From positions 52,116-116,115 of the forward strand of contig NZ_JAAGLT010000031.1 of the NCBI RefSeq assembly GCF_010548275.1: a stretch of 64,000 nucleotides of DNA, written 5' to 3'. Below the pieces are notes generated by a model. The model was not told the origin of the DNA, did not search any database, and saw nothing but the letters and a program-made list of their open reading frames with translations. Numbering within the stretch: the first letter of the stretch is position 1; the number at the start of each line of letters is the position of its first letter. The position numbers were made by a program, and so were the translations under genes. Source of the DNA: Streptomyces sp. SID12488 (GTDB lineage Bacteria > Actinomycetota > Actinomycetes > Streptomycetales > Streptomycetaceae). Positions 1 through 7,594 of the stretch are shown here, piece after piece.

Positions 1-294
1 CATCCGGATCGCGGCGACCTGGCTGTGATGCGGTCCGGGGACATCATCGAGGCGTGCGGTCAGCTGGCCGACGCCATGAACCAGGGCACGGTCGTCCACC
101 TCGACCAGGTCCCGCTGACCGCCGCCGTCAACGGTGCCCGCACCCGCCGCAACGGCGACGCGTGGACGCTGGACCGCACGAGTTCCCTGACCGAGATCAG
201 CCCGCTGTGCGCCGTCACGTTCGCCCGGTGGGCGCTGCTGATCCGGGGCCCGCACGTGATCGACGACTACGACATCGCGGACTCGTTCGCGTGA
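1..294 (+). CDS. Phage terminase large subunit, C-terminal end (partial)
   Basis: The reading frame is open from the first base and ends at 294, giving the last 97 residues of a protein that begins outside the window. The visible part has the look of the terminase nuclease-domain C-terminus, with a short segment in which the packaged-DNA nuclease normally ends (SLTEISPLCAVTFARWAL). It lies 13 bp before a portal gene, which is the expected neighbour. The large terminase cuts concatemeric phage DNA and drives its ATP-dependent packaging through the portal. The ATPase domain cannot be inspected, so the call rests partly on context. Confidence 0.7.
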   Translation, partial: HPDRGDLAVMRSGDIIEACGQLADAMNQGTVVHLDQVPLTAAVNGARTRRNGDAWTLDRTSSLTEISPLCAVTFARWALLIRGPHVIDDYDIADSFA

Positions 295-307
295 GGGGAG
301 GCGCGGC

Positions 308-1522
308 ATGGGTGCCTGGTCCAGGCTGAAGGGCGCGTTCACCCGCGACGCGCAGATCACGTCCGCCGAGGATCTCCTCGCGCGTTCCCGCGAGGGGCGC
401 ACCAACCGGGTGCACGTCACCAACGAGACGGCGCTGCGGAACTCGGCGGTGTGGGCGTGCCTGCGCCTGCGTGCGGACCTCATGTCGTCGTTCCCGATCG
501 ACGTGTACCGGTACGTCAACGGGATCCAGGTAGAGGTGCCGAAGCCTCCCGTCCTGGTCGCCCCGGGCGGCCTGGAGGTCGGCATCAAGGAGTGGGTGTA
601 CTCCACGGAGTTCGACCTGGACCGGGGCGGAAACTGCTTCGGAATCATCACCGAGCGGACCGGGGTCATCGGCCCGGACGGGCGCGGCCTGCCCGGGCGC
701 ATCGACCTGGTGGAGCTCGGCGCGGTCACCGTCCGGGGCAACGGTTCGACGATCACCAAGTTCGTCATCAACGGCAAGGAGTACGAGCCGTGGGAGGTCT
801 GGCACGAGAAGCAGTACACCGTGGCCGGCTGCCCGCTCGGCCTGTCGCCGGTGGCCTACGCCGCGTGGACGATCGAGGAGACCCTGTCTGCGCAGCAGTT
901 CGCCCGTGACTGGTTCGCCGGCGGGGCGGTGCCGCTGGCCGAGCTGAAGAACACGGCGAAGGTCGTGGACAAGGACAGTGCCCGGATCGCGCGCGAGCAG
1001 TTCCGGGCCTCCGTCGACAGCTCAGGTCTGTTCGTCCACGGCATGGACTGGGAGTACAAGCCGATCCAGGCCGTCGCCTCGCAGTCCTCGTTCCTGGAGG
1101 CCCGCCAGTACGGGGCGCAGGACATCGCCCGGTTCTTCGGTGTCCCCGGTGACCTGATCGACGTGGCCGTGTCGGGCAGCAGCATCACCTACGCCAACAT
1201 GACGCAGCGCAACCTCCAGTTCCTGATCATGAATCTGGGTCCTGCGGTGGGGCGCCGCGAGGACGCGTTCAGCCGCAAGCTCGTGTCCGGGCCGCGGTTC
1301 GTGAAGCTGAACACCGACGCGCTGCTGCGCATGGACCCCGAAGCCAGGGCCCGCACGATCGGTGCGCGCATCACCAACCGGACGCTCGCCCCGTCCGAGG
1401 CCCGGGCGCTGGAGAACCTGCCGCCCTTCACCGAGGACCAGCTCGCCGAGTTCGACCGGCTGTTCGGCTCACGGTCCGTCCCCGCCCAGCCCACGACCGC
1501 CGTACCGGGAGCACCGTCATGA
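308..1522 (+). CDS. Phage portal protein, HK97 family
   Basis: A 404-residue protein with the typical length of HK97-type portals. Family hallmarks are an N-terminal segment reading ALRNSAVWACLRLRADL, a central QYGAQDIARFFGVPGDLI motif, and the late segment NLQFLIMNLGP. The portal forms the dodecameric ring at one capsid vertex through which DNA enters and to which the tail is attached. The start has a GGGGAGG ribosome binding site just upstream. Its stop overlaps the start of the protease gene as ATGA, so the two are probably translationally coupled. Confidence 0.93.
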   Translation: MGAWSRLKGAFTRDAQITSAEDLLARSREGRTNRVHVTNETALRNSAVWACLRLRADLMSSFPIDVYRYVNGIQVEVPKPPVLVAPGGLEVGIKEWVYSTEFDLDRGGNCFGIITERTGVIGPDGRGLPGRIDLVELGAVTVRGNGSTITKFVINGKEYEPWEVWHEKQYTVAGCPLGLSPVAYAAWTIEETLSAQQFARDWFAGGAVPLAELKNTAKVVDKDSARIAREQFRASVDSSGLFVHGMDWEYKPIQAVASQSSFLEARQYGAQDIARFFGVPGDLIDVAVSGSSITYANMTQRNLQFLIMNLGPAVGRREDAFSRKLVSGPRFVKLNTDALLRMDPEARARTIGARITNRTLAPSEARALENLPPFTEDQLAEFDRLFGSRSVPAQPTTAVPGAPS

Positions 1523-2193
1523 CTACACCCGCGCTCGCCGCCGCTGCGGCCGAACGGGCACAGCACACCACCGCCCGCCGCGACCGCCCCTCACAGCGGC
1601 GCAGCGCCGAGCAGAGCGGGTCCCGCGCCGTGATGCGCGCCAGGCTGTCCGGCGTGCAGCTGCGCGAGGCCGACGGAGGTGGCGGCACGCTGGAGTTCCT
1701 CGGGCACGCCACGGTGTACGAGCAGGCCTACGAGATGTGGGACTACTTCGGCCCGTACACCGAGATCGTCAGCGAGGGCGCAGGCTCCGAGTCGCTGGCC
1801 CGCGCGGACCTCGACGTACCCCTCGTACTCGGGCACGACCAGCTGCGCCGTATGGCCCGCACCACCACCGGCACACTGCTGCTCGCCGAGGACGGCACCG
1901 GCCTGTCCGTCCACGCGCCCGCCCTCGACCCGGGCGACTACGACGTGGCGTACATCGCGCCGAAGCTCCGCGCGGGCCTGGTCGACGAGATGTCGTTCGC
2001 GTTCCGCATCGAGTCGGGCCAGTGGAGTCCGGACTACACCGAGTACCGGATCAACCGGTACGACATCCACCGCGGCGACGTCGCGATCGTCGGCTACGGC
2101 GCCAACCCCCACACCGGGGCGAGCATGCGCCAGCAGACCGCGCCGACCAACGGCCGGGCCCGGGCGCTGCTGGAGATCGCTCTCGCCCGCTGA
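1519..2193 (+). CDS. HK97-family prohead (capsid maturation) protease
   Basis: A 224-residue protein with the HK97 prohead protease (peptidase U35) pattern. The candidate catalytic His is residue 106 in VLGHDQ and the candidate catalytic Ser is residue 159 in DEMSFAF. The protease is packaged into procapsids and removes the capsid delta domain and itself. About 40 N-terminal residues before the core are low complexity. It sits between portal and major capsid, as expected, with an ATGA overlap to the portal gene. Confidence 0.92.
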   Translation: MTTPALAAAAAERAQHTTARRDRPSQRRSAEQSGSRAVMRARLSGVQLREADGGGGTLEFLGHATVYEQAYEMWDYFGPYTEIVSEGAGSESLARADLDVPLVLGHDQLRRMARTTTGTLLLAEDGTGLSVHAPALDPGDYDVAYIAPKLRAGLVDEMSFAFRIESGQWSPDYTEYRINRYDIHRGDVAIVGYGANPHTGASMRQQTAPTNGRARALLEIALAR

Positions 2194-2331
2194 CACCCCT
2201 GATCTTCCCGCCGTCCGGCGGGAGTTACTGCCCTGCGCTCTGCGCGCACGAGACCACCCGGCGCGATGCCTCGGGTGGCCGTCTGTCTGGACACGGGGCG
2301 CCTGAATCACGACGACGAAAGGACGACGAGG

Positions 2332-3732
2332 ATGACCCTCGCCGAGCTGATCGCCCAGGCGCGCACCGCCCTGGACACGGCGATCACCGCACGACAGCAG
2401 GAGCAGGACGCGCTGATGGCGCTGCGCTCCGACGACAACCTGACCGAGGACGCGGTCACCGCGCGGGTCGCCACCCGTGACGCGGCCGACGCCGAGGTCA
2501 CCCGCCGCCAGGCCGCGCTCGATGGGCTGGAGGCCGAGCAGGTCCGCGAGGACGAGGTGACCGCTCTGCAGGCGCGCACCGTCCCGGCCGCCCACCGGGC
2601 ACCGGCCTACGACCGGGTGCACCGGGTGGGTGCCGAGGAGCGCACCTACCGGCCCGACCAGGACCGGCGCGGCGCGGCGTTCGAGGGTGACGTCGCCGCC
2701 GCGTTCATGGGCGACTACGAGGCCCAGGGCCGCCTTGGCCAGCACATGGCTGAGGAGCGTGTGGAGCGTGGCGACCAGCTCGACCCGCGCACCGGGCAGC
2801 GTGCGGCGGGCACGGGCGCGTTCGCGGGCCTGGTCGTGCCGCAGTACCTGACCGACCTGTACGCCCCGGCCGCGGCTGCGCGCCGTCCGTTCGCGGACTC
2901 GTGCCGCCCGCACGACCTGCCCGCGCAGGGCATGACGGTCAACATCTCCCGCATCACGACGTCGACCAGCACCGCGCTGCAGACGGAGAACGCGGCCGTC
3001 TCCGAGACGGACATCGACGACACGCTGCTGCCCATCTCGGTGCAGACCAACGCGGGCCAGCAGACGCTGTCCCGGCAGGCCATCGAGCGGGGCGCAGGCG
3101 TGGAGCCGGTGGTCCTGGACGACCTGTTCCGGCGGTACGCGACGACGCTGGATTCCACGCTCCTCAACCAGGCCACCAACGGCCTGACCAACGTGGCCAC
3201 CACCGTCGCCTACACCGACGCCACCCCGACCGTCGCCGAGGCCTACCCGAAGATCATCGAGGGGCTGTCGGGCGTCGAGGCGGCACTGCTCGACATGGCG
3301 ACCGGCGACAACATCGCGGTCATGCACTCACGCCGCTGGTACTGGATGCAGAACGCCATGGCCGCGACCTGGCCCATGATCACGCAGCCGGGCATCGTGG
3401 CGCAGACCCTGGGCGCCAACTACGCCACCACCTACGGCAGCGGAGTACGCGGCGTCCTGCCCAACGGCACCCCGGTCATCGTCGACAACAACATCGCCAC
3501 CACCCTCGGCGGCGGCACCGAGGACGAGATCTACCTGGTGGACCGCCAGGAATGCCACCTGTGGGAGGACCCGAACGCCCCGATGTACATCCGGGCCGAG
3601 CAGCCCAAGGCCGCCAGCCTCGGCGTCCTGATGGTCGTGTACGGCTACTTCGCGTACACCCACGCCCGCTACGCCCACGCCCGGAAGATCGCGGGCACCG
3701 GGCTCATCGCGCCGACGTTCACCGGCGTCTGA
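2332..3732 (+). CDS. Major capsid protein, HK97 fold
   Basis: A 466-residue protein. I chose the ATG at 2332, preceded by a purine-rich AAAGGACGACGAGG, over an in-frame upstream ATG at 2266. The first roughly 100 residues are charged and helical (a likely coiled-coil delta/scaffold domain). The rest matches HK97-type capsids, with a central stretch of repeated polar strands and a C-terminal region of aromatic residues (VYGYFAYTHARYAHARKI). The N-terminal scaffold is probably cleaved by the upstream protease. The 138 bp between protease and capsid genes hold no other convincing gene. Confidence 0.92.
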   Translation: MTLAELIAQARTALDTAITARQQEQDALMALRSDDNLTEDAVTARVATRDAADAEVTRRQAALDGLEAEQVREDEVTALQARTVPAAHRAPAYDRVHRVGAEERTYRPDQDRRGAAFEGDVAAAFMGDYEAQGRLGQHMAEERVERGDQLDPRTGQRAAGTGAFAGLVVPQYLTDLYAPAAAARRPFADSCRPHDLPAQGMTVNISRITTSTSTALQTENAAVSETDIDDTLLPISVQTNAGQQTLSRQAIERGAGVEPVVLDDLFRRYATTLDSTLLNQATNGLTNVATTVAYTDATPTVAEAYPKIIEGLSGVEAALLDMATGDNIAVMHSRRWYWMQNAMAATWPMITQPGIVAQTLGANYATTYGSGVRGVLPNGTPVIVDNNIATTLGGGTEDEIYLVDRQECHLWEDPNAPMYIRAEQPKAASLGVLMVVYGYFAYTHARYAHARKIAGTGLIAPTFTGV

Positions 3733-3802
3733 TCCCTCACCGTGCGGGCCCGCCACGACTCCGGCGGGCCCGCACGGTCCACCCACGTCTGAGGGAGAGA
3801 GC

Positions 3803-4021
3803 ATGAGCGAGGAATCGCAGACCGAGGATCCGATGGTCGCCGCCCTGCTGCGCGAGCGGGAGGGCTACGCCGTGCGCGGCATGGACGACCGGACCGACCA
3901 GGTCGACGAGCAGCTGCGCCTGCGCGGTGTCGAGCCTCCGGCCGCACAGAACACCCCCACTGCTGCGTCGCGTTCGACACCGCCGAAGGGCCGCCGGACG
4001 CGGGACAGCGAGAAGGCGTGA
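3803..4021 (+). CDS. Small phage protein of unknown function (72 aa)
   Basis: A 72-residue hydrophilic protein with a good GAGGGAGAGAG ribosome binding site. The first half is charged and probably helical, and the tail is basic and disordered (PPKGRRTRDSEKA). I do not recognise a family. Its place between capsid and connector is often taken by small head-completion or Rho-like proteins in actinophages, so a structural accessory role is plausible but unproven. Its stop lies one base before the next start, which suggests coupled translation. Confidence 0.7.
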   Translation: MSEESQTEDPMVAALLREREGYAVRGMDDRTDQVDEQLRLRGVEPPAAQNTPTAASRSTPPKGRRTRDSEKA

Positions 4022-4022
4022 C

Positions 4023-4619
4023 GTGGCCAACGAGTACGTCACCCTGGAAGACCTGAAGACCCAGCTCGGCATCGAGGCCACCGACGACACCCGCGACGCG
4101 CTGCTGGACCGGGCCCGCCGGTCCGCGTCCCGGAGCATCGACAAGACCTGTGGCCGCCGCTTCTGGCTCGACGCGACGGCTGTGCAGCGCACGTTCAACC
4201 CGCGCGGCAGCATCGTGCGCGAGGACGACGGTGACCTGTTCCTCATCGACGACATCGGCAGCGCGGCCGGGCTGATCGTCGAGACCGGATCGGGAGCGTC
4301 CTGGAGCGCGGTCACCGGATATGAGACGTCCCCCGACAACGCCCTGGCGGACGGCAAGCCGATCACCGGCCTGCTGCGGCCTCTGGCGACGTGGGGCATC
4401 GCGACGACCCGGCTTCGGGTGACCGCCCGGTTCGGCTGGCCGGCCGTTCCGGACGACATCGCCGAGGCCGCGATGATCCAGGCCTCCCGCCTCTACAAGC
4501 GCAAGGACTCCCCCGAGGGCATCATCGGGTCGGCCGAGTGGGGCGTGCGCAACCTCTCCCGCCGGGACCCGGACGTGTGGGCGCTGATCGAGCCGTACAT
4601 CCTGCCGGGCTTCGGATAA
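4023..4619 (+). CDS. Head-tail connector protein, gp6-like
   Basis: A 198-residue protein starting at a GTG with GAGAAGG upstream, one base after the previous stop. The N-terminus (VTLEDLKTQLGI) is followed by alpha-helical repeats and a middle beta region. The C-terminal motif WPAVPDDIAEAAMIQASRLY is characteristic of HK97 gp6/SPP1 gp15-type head-tail adaptor proteins (phage_gp6 fold). These form the ring below the portal. Position after the capsid gene supports the call. Confidence 0.8.
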   Translation: MANEYVTLEDLKTQLGIEATDDTRDALLDRARRSASRSIDKTCGRRFWLDATAVQRTFNPRGSIVREDDGDLFLIDDIGSAAGLIVETGSGASWSAVTGYETSPDNALADGKPITGLLRPLATWGIATTRLRVTARFGWPAVPDDIAEAAMIQASRLYKRKDSPEGIIGSAEWGVRNLSRRDPDVWALIEPYILPGFG

Positions 4620-4630
4620 GGGGGCGCACT

Positions 4631-5080
4631 GTGCAGATCTCCGCTGTCCGCAACGCCCTCGCCGACGCCGCCCGCGCGGTCGTCCTGCCCGCCGGTATCG
4701 GGAAGCTGACGTCCACCGGCTACGTACCGGACTCGGTGGTCGTCCCCTGTTTCTTCGTCGCCGAGGTCGACATCAACTTCGACAAGACCATGGGCCGCGG
4801 TACGGACGAGCTGATGTTCACCTGCCGCGTGCTGGCAGGCCGCGCGGATGACCGGTCGTCTCAGCGGGTCCTGGACGCGCTGCTGTCCGGGGCGGGCGTC
4901 GCCTCGCTCAAGCAGGCCCTCGAAACGGCCCGGGGCGCCCCGGGCGAGCTGGCCCTCGGGGGCGCGGCCGATGACCTGCACCTGGAACGGGTGCAGGGCT
5001 ACCGCTGGTACGAGCACCAGGGATCCAGCTATGTCGGCGCCGAGCTGGCCGTCAAGGTCATCGGAGACGGGAGCACCTGA
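4631..5080 (+). CDS. Phage neck/tail-completion-like protein of unknown family
   Basis: A 149-residue protein starting at GTG 4631 after a GGGGGCG leader. It has a helical N-terminus, a beta-rich centre (VVVPCFFVAEVDINFD) and a C-terminal strand ending VGAELAVKVIG. Size, beta content and place between the gp6-like connector and the tail-tube genes suit a tail terminator or neck protein (gp9/gpU class). I cannot name the family with certainty. Its stop overlaps the next start as ATGA. Confidence 0.65.
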   Translation: MQISAVRNALADAARAVVLPAGIGKLTSTGYVPDSVVVPCFFVAEVDINFDKTMGRGTDELMFTCRVLAGRADDRSSQRVLDALLSGAGVASLKQALETARGAPGELALGGAADDLHLERVQGYRWYEHQGSSYVGAELAVKVIGDGST

Positions 5081-5280
5081 TGAAGGTCCGCATCCTCGCG
5101 GGCATGCCCGCCGGCGCCGTCCTGTACGACCGCCCCTGGCCCGCCGAGGGCAGCGAGATCGACGACCTGCCCACAGCGGTCGCCGCCCACCTGGTGGCGT
5201 CCGGCGTCGCCGAGGAAGTCCTCGACCAGCCCCGGCCGCGTGCCCGTAAGAGCAGCAGGAAGGGAGACGGCAGTGAGTAA
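5080..5280 (+). CDS. Small hypothetical phage protein (66 aa)
   Basis: A 66-residue protein beginning MKVRILAGMPAGAVLYD, with a short beta-rich N-terminal part and a basic tail (RPRARKSSRKGDG). The ATGA overlap with the upstream gene and an 8-bp overlap with the downstream tail-tube gene make it very likely translated. It could bind the tail tube or nucleic acid, but no function can be assigned from sequence. Confidence 0.65.
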   Translation: MKVRILAGMPAGAVLYDRPWPAEGSEIDDLPTAVAAHLVASGVAEEVLDQPRPRARKSSRKGDGSE

Positions 5281-6010
5281 GACCGTCCTGCTCAACGTCC
5301 GTACCTTCGCGGTCGGTGTCGACCTGACCGGCGTGTCCAACAAGATCGAGTTGTCCTCCGAGGTGGAGGTCAAGGCGACCACGAACTACGGCTCTTCGGG
5401 CTACAAGGAGGTGGTGGGCGGGCTGGCCTCGGCGGAGATCTCCGGCGAGGGGCAGTGGGAGGCCGGCGACGTGACGAAGGTCGACAACGCGGCGTGGGCG
5501 CAGCTCGGCGGGGTCGGCCCCTGGTCGGTCAGCGCCAACAACGGCGCGGCCGTGGGCGATCTGGCGTACTTCACCAACGCACTGCGCGCCGACTACAAGC
5601 TGTTCGGCGAGGTCGGCGCGGTCGCGCCCTGGACGTCGTCCGCAAAGTCCGCGTGGCCCCTGGTACGCGGCCAGTTCGCCCACCCGCCCGGCACCGCGCG
5701 CACCGCCACCGGCACGGGCACCGGCCTCCAGGTCGGCGCCGTCGCCCTGAACAAGCGCATGTACGCGGCGCTGCACGTGCTGTCCGTGGCCGGCACCACC
5801 CCGTCGATCACCGCGCGCGTGGAGTCCAGCGTGGACAACACGTTCGCCTCACCGACGACCCGGCTGACGTTCACCGCGGCGACCGCTGTGGGCGGGCAGA
5901 TCCTGCGCACGGACGGCACCGCCATCACGGACACCTGGTGGCGCGTCGCCTGGACGATCAGCGGCACCACGCCCAGCTTCCTGTTCGCTGCCAGCCTCGG
6001 CACCGGATAG
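5273..6010 (+). CDS. Tail-tube-like protein with C-terminal extension
   Basis: A 245-residue protein beginning at GTG 5273 (GGGAGACGG upstream). Residues 1 to about 60 align by eye with the next tail-tube protein: EVEVKATTNYGSSGYKEVVGG here against EVEQKDVTTYASLGWKEVIGG there. The remaining 110 or so residues form a beta-rich extension (about 135 to 245) with many Thr and Ala, like a decoration or carbohydrate-binding domain (ITDTWWRVAWTISG). It is probably a minor or decorated variant of the tail tube, or a tube protein with a surface domain. Confidence 0.75.
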   Translation: MSKTVLLNVRTFAVGVDLTGVSNKIELSSEVEVKATTNYGSSGYKEVVGGLASAEISGEGQWEAGDVTKVDNAAWAQLGGVGPWSVSANNGAAVGDLAYFTNALRADYKLFGEVGAVAPWTSSAKSAWPLVRGQFAHPPGTARTATGTGTGLQVGAVALNKRMYAALHVLSVAGTTPSITARVESSVDNTFASPTTRLTFTAATAVGGQILRTDGTAITDTWWRVAWTISGTTPSFLFAASLGTG

Positions 6011-6079
6011 CCCGCATCCCACCTCTGCCCGGCCGGCCTCGGTCCGGGTTCCTCGCCATGCCCGGAAAGGGGGCCAGCC

Positions 6080-6490
6080 GTGCCCAAGATGGTTCTGCTC
6101 GCCGAGTACCTGTCCATCAACGCCAACGTCCTCAACGAGTACACGAAGAAGGCCGAGCTGACGGTCGAGGTGGAGCAGAAGGACGTCACCACCTACGCCA
6201 GCCTCGGCTGGAAGGAAGTCATCGGCGGCCTCAAGTCCGGTGACCTCGGCTGCGAGTTCCTCAACGACTTCGCCGCGACCAAGCTGGACGCCATCATGTG
6301 GCCGCTGCTCGGCACGGTCGTGCCGTTCGAGGTGCGCTCCGACCAGGCCGCGGTCAGCACGTCCAACCCGAAGTACACCGGCTCGATTCTGATCAGCGGC
6401 TGGAACCCGATCACCGGGTCGGTCGGTGACGAGGCCACCGTGTCGCTGGGCTTCCCCACCTCGGGGGCCGTGACGAGGGCGACCGTCTGA
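6080..6490 (+). CDS. Major tail tube protein
   Basis: A 136-residue protein starting at GTG 6080, preceded by AAAGGGGG. Its compact, beta-rich sequence (VTTYASLGWKEVIGGLKSGD then VPFEVRSDQ and GSILISGWNPITGSVG) fits siphovirus tail-tube subunits, which stack as hexamers around the tape measure. It is a shorter paralogue of the preceding gene. Its stop overlaps the next start as TGATG. Which of the two paralogues is the more abundant tube subunit cannot be told from sequence. Confidence 0.8.
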   Translation: MPKMVLLAEYLSINANVLNEYTKKAELTVEVEQKDVTTYASLGWKEVIGGLKSGDLGCEFLNDFAATKLDAIMWPLLGTVVPFEVRSDQAAVSTSNPKYTGSILISGWNPITGSVGDEATVSLGFPTSGAVTRATV

Positions 6491-6996
6491 TGGCCGGCGG
6501 GCCGCCGTTCTCCCTCGCCGTGGAGAACGTCGACGGGCTGGCCGCGCTGGTGCGGGCCATCCGCGCCGAGGAAGACGGCAAGGCCCTGCGCAAAGACCTC
6601 GCGAAGAACATGCGCGACGCCCTGCGTCCCGGCGCCCAGCAGGCCAAGGACTCCATCATGGCGATGGTCTCGACGCAGGGCGCCATGCCCGCGCTGCGCT
6701 CGTCGATCGCCCGGAAGATCCGACCCGAGGTCAAGCTCGGCGGGCACTGGTCCGGCGCCCGCGTGAAGGCCTTCAAGACCAAGAACATCCGCGGCTTCCC
6801 CAACGCGCCCAAGCGCACGAACAGGGCGTCCGGCTGGCGCCACCCCGTGTACGGCAACCGGAACAACTGGGTCACCCAGCGCGGAAAGATCGAGTGGTTC
6901 GACCGCTCCTTCACCGGCCGCGAAGCCCTCTACAAACAGGCCGTCAACCAGGCCATGGAAGACATGGCCCGGCGGATCGCCGCCCGGGCCCGATAG
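6490..6996 (+). CDS. Phage tail protein, HK97 gp10-like
   Basis: A 168-residue basic protein with long helices at both ends (AALVRAIRAEEDGKALRKDL; ALYKQAVNQAMEDMARRIAA) and a central Arg/Asn/Gly-rich loop. Lysine-rich helices flanking a loop are typical of HK97 gp10/tail-component proteins that help join the tail tube to the head. In many phages this gene comes before the tube gene, whereas here it follows. The family call is by pattern only. Confidence 0.65.
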   Translation: MAGGPPFSLAVENVDGLAALVRAIRAEEDGKALRKDLAKNMRDALRPGAQQAKDSIMAMVSTQGAMPALRSSIARKIRPEVKLGGHWSGARVKAFKTKNIRGFPNAPKRTNRASGWRHPVYGNRNNWVTQRGKIEWFDRSFTGREALYKQAVNQAMEDMARRIAARAR

Positions 6997-7005
6997 GAGC
7001 AAGCC

Positions 7006-7416
7006 GTGTACCTGGTCTACCAGCCCGAGGGCAGCGAAGAACCGCAGCGCTGGAAGTACAACCCCAAGAAGCTCATGTCGGCCGAGCGAGAGATGCTGGA
7101 GCGGCGCACCGGGAAGAACTTCACCGAGTTCACCCAGGACGTCATGAAGGGCAACAGCCTGTGTCGGCGCGCGCTGCTGTTCATGTACCTCAAGCGCGTG
7201 CACCCGGGCGTGAAGTACGAGGACGTCGACTTCGCATGGGACGAACTCACTTTGGAGCACTCCAAGGGTGAGCTGCGCGAGATGCGCAAGAGCGTCGTCG
7301 ACTCCGTGCCCGCCGCGCAGCTGGACGCGGTCCTGGCCAAGCTCGACGAGGAGATCGACGAGGCGTTCGAGGACCCTGACGAGCAGGGAAAAGCGAGTCT
7401 GCCGATCGCCGGATGA
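7006..7416 (+). CDS. Tail assembly chaperone, gpG-like upstream frame
   Basis: A 136-residue acidic helical protein (ending EEIDEAFEDPDEQGKASLPIAG) with a GTG start and a GGAGCAAG ribosome binding site. It lies immediately before a short second frame and the tape measure gene, the diagnostic place for the lambda gpG/gpGT pair. Such chaperones coat the tape measure protein during tail assembly. A slippery heptamer at 7386 to 7392 lies 24 bases before the stop codon. Read through by a -1 shift, it would add 58 residues from the next frame, giving a 187-residue fusion. Confidence 0.85.
   Translation: MYLVYQPEGSEEPQRWKYNPKKLMSAEREMLERRTGKNFTEFTQDVMKGNSLCRRALLFMYLKRVHPGVKYEDVDFAWDELTLEHSKGELREMRKSVVDSVPAAQLDAVLAKLDEEIDEAFEDPDEQGKASLPIAG
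7386..7392 (+). promoter_or_regulatory. Programmed -1 ribosomal frameshift site (GGGAAAA)
   Basis: In the reading frame of the upstream chaperone the bases read G GGA AAA, an exact X XXY YYZ heptamer and close to the lambda gpG/gpGT site GGGAAAG. Sliding back one base gives AGC GAG TCT and continues without a stop through the 7413 to 7568 frame. The location near the end of the first gene is the classic one. No strong pseudoknot is obvious within 15 bases downstream. Confidence 0.8.
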
Positions 7417-7568
7417 GGCGACTCGGCGACGCCGCGCACCTGCTCGGGATCAAGGGCAGGGACTGGGACACCTTCACCGTCGAGGAGACGGACACCTACC
7501 TGGGCTGGCTGGACGCCTACGCCGAGGCGCAGCAGAAAGCCAACGAGAAGCTCAAGTCGGGGCGATGA
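7413..7568 (+). CDS. Tail assembly chaperone, gpT-like second frame (51 aa)
   Basis: A short frame of 51 codons, in the -1 frame relative to the upstream gene. It can be read from an ATGA overlap at 7413 or, more likely, as the tail of a frameshift fusion. The product is rich in charged residues and aromatics (GRDWDTFTVEETDTYLGWL), as in many gpT segments. It ends 26 bases before the tape measure start. A separately translated 51-residue protein is possible but, in characterised systems, the fusion is the functional form. Confidence 0.75.
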   Translation: MRRLGDAAHLLGIKGRDWDTFTVEETDTYLGWLDAYAEAQQKANEKLKSGR

Positions 7569-7570
7569 CG

Positions 7571-7588
7571 CCCCCTGTCATCAGGGGG
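7571..7588 (+). promoter_or_regulatory. Hairpin masking the tape-measure ribosome binding site
   Basis: CCCCCTG at 7571 pairs perfectly with CAGGGGG at 7582 over a 4-base loop. The right arm is the Shine-Dalgarno sequence for the ATG at 7595. The stop of the second chaperone frame is only two bases before the hairpin, so a ribosome ending there would melt it. This suggests that tape measure synthesis is coupled to translation of the frameshift product. The coupling is inference; the hairpin is seen. Confidence 0.55.
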
Positions 7589-7594
7589 TGAGTC

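Noticed and set aside
2266..2331. Upstream ATG of the major capsid gene
   Set aside because: Lacks a good ribosome binding site; ATG 2332 is well placed after AAAGGACGACGAGG.
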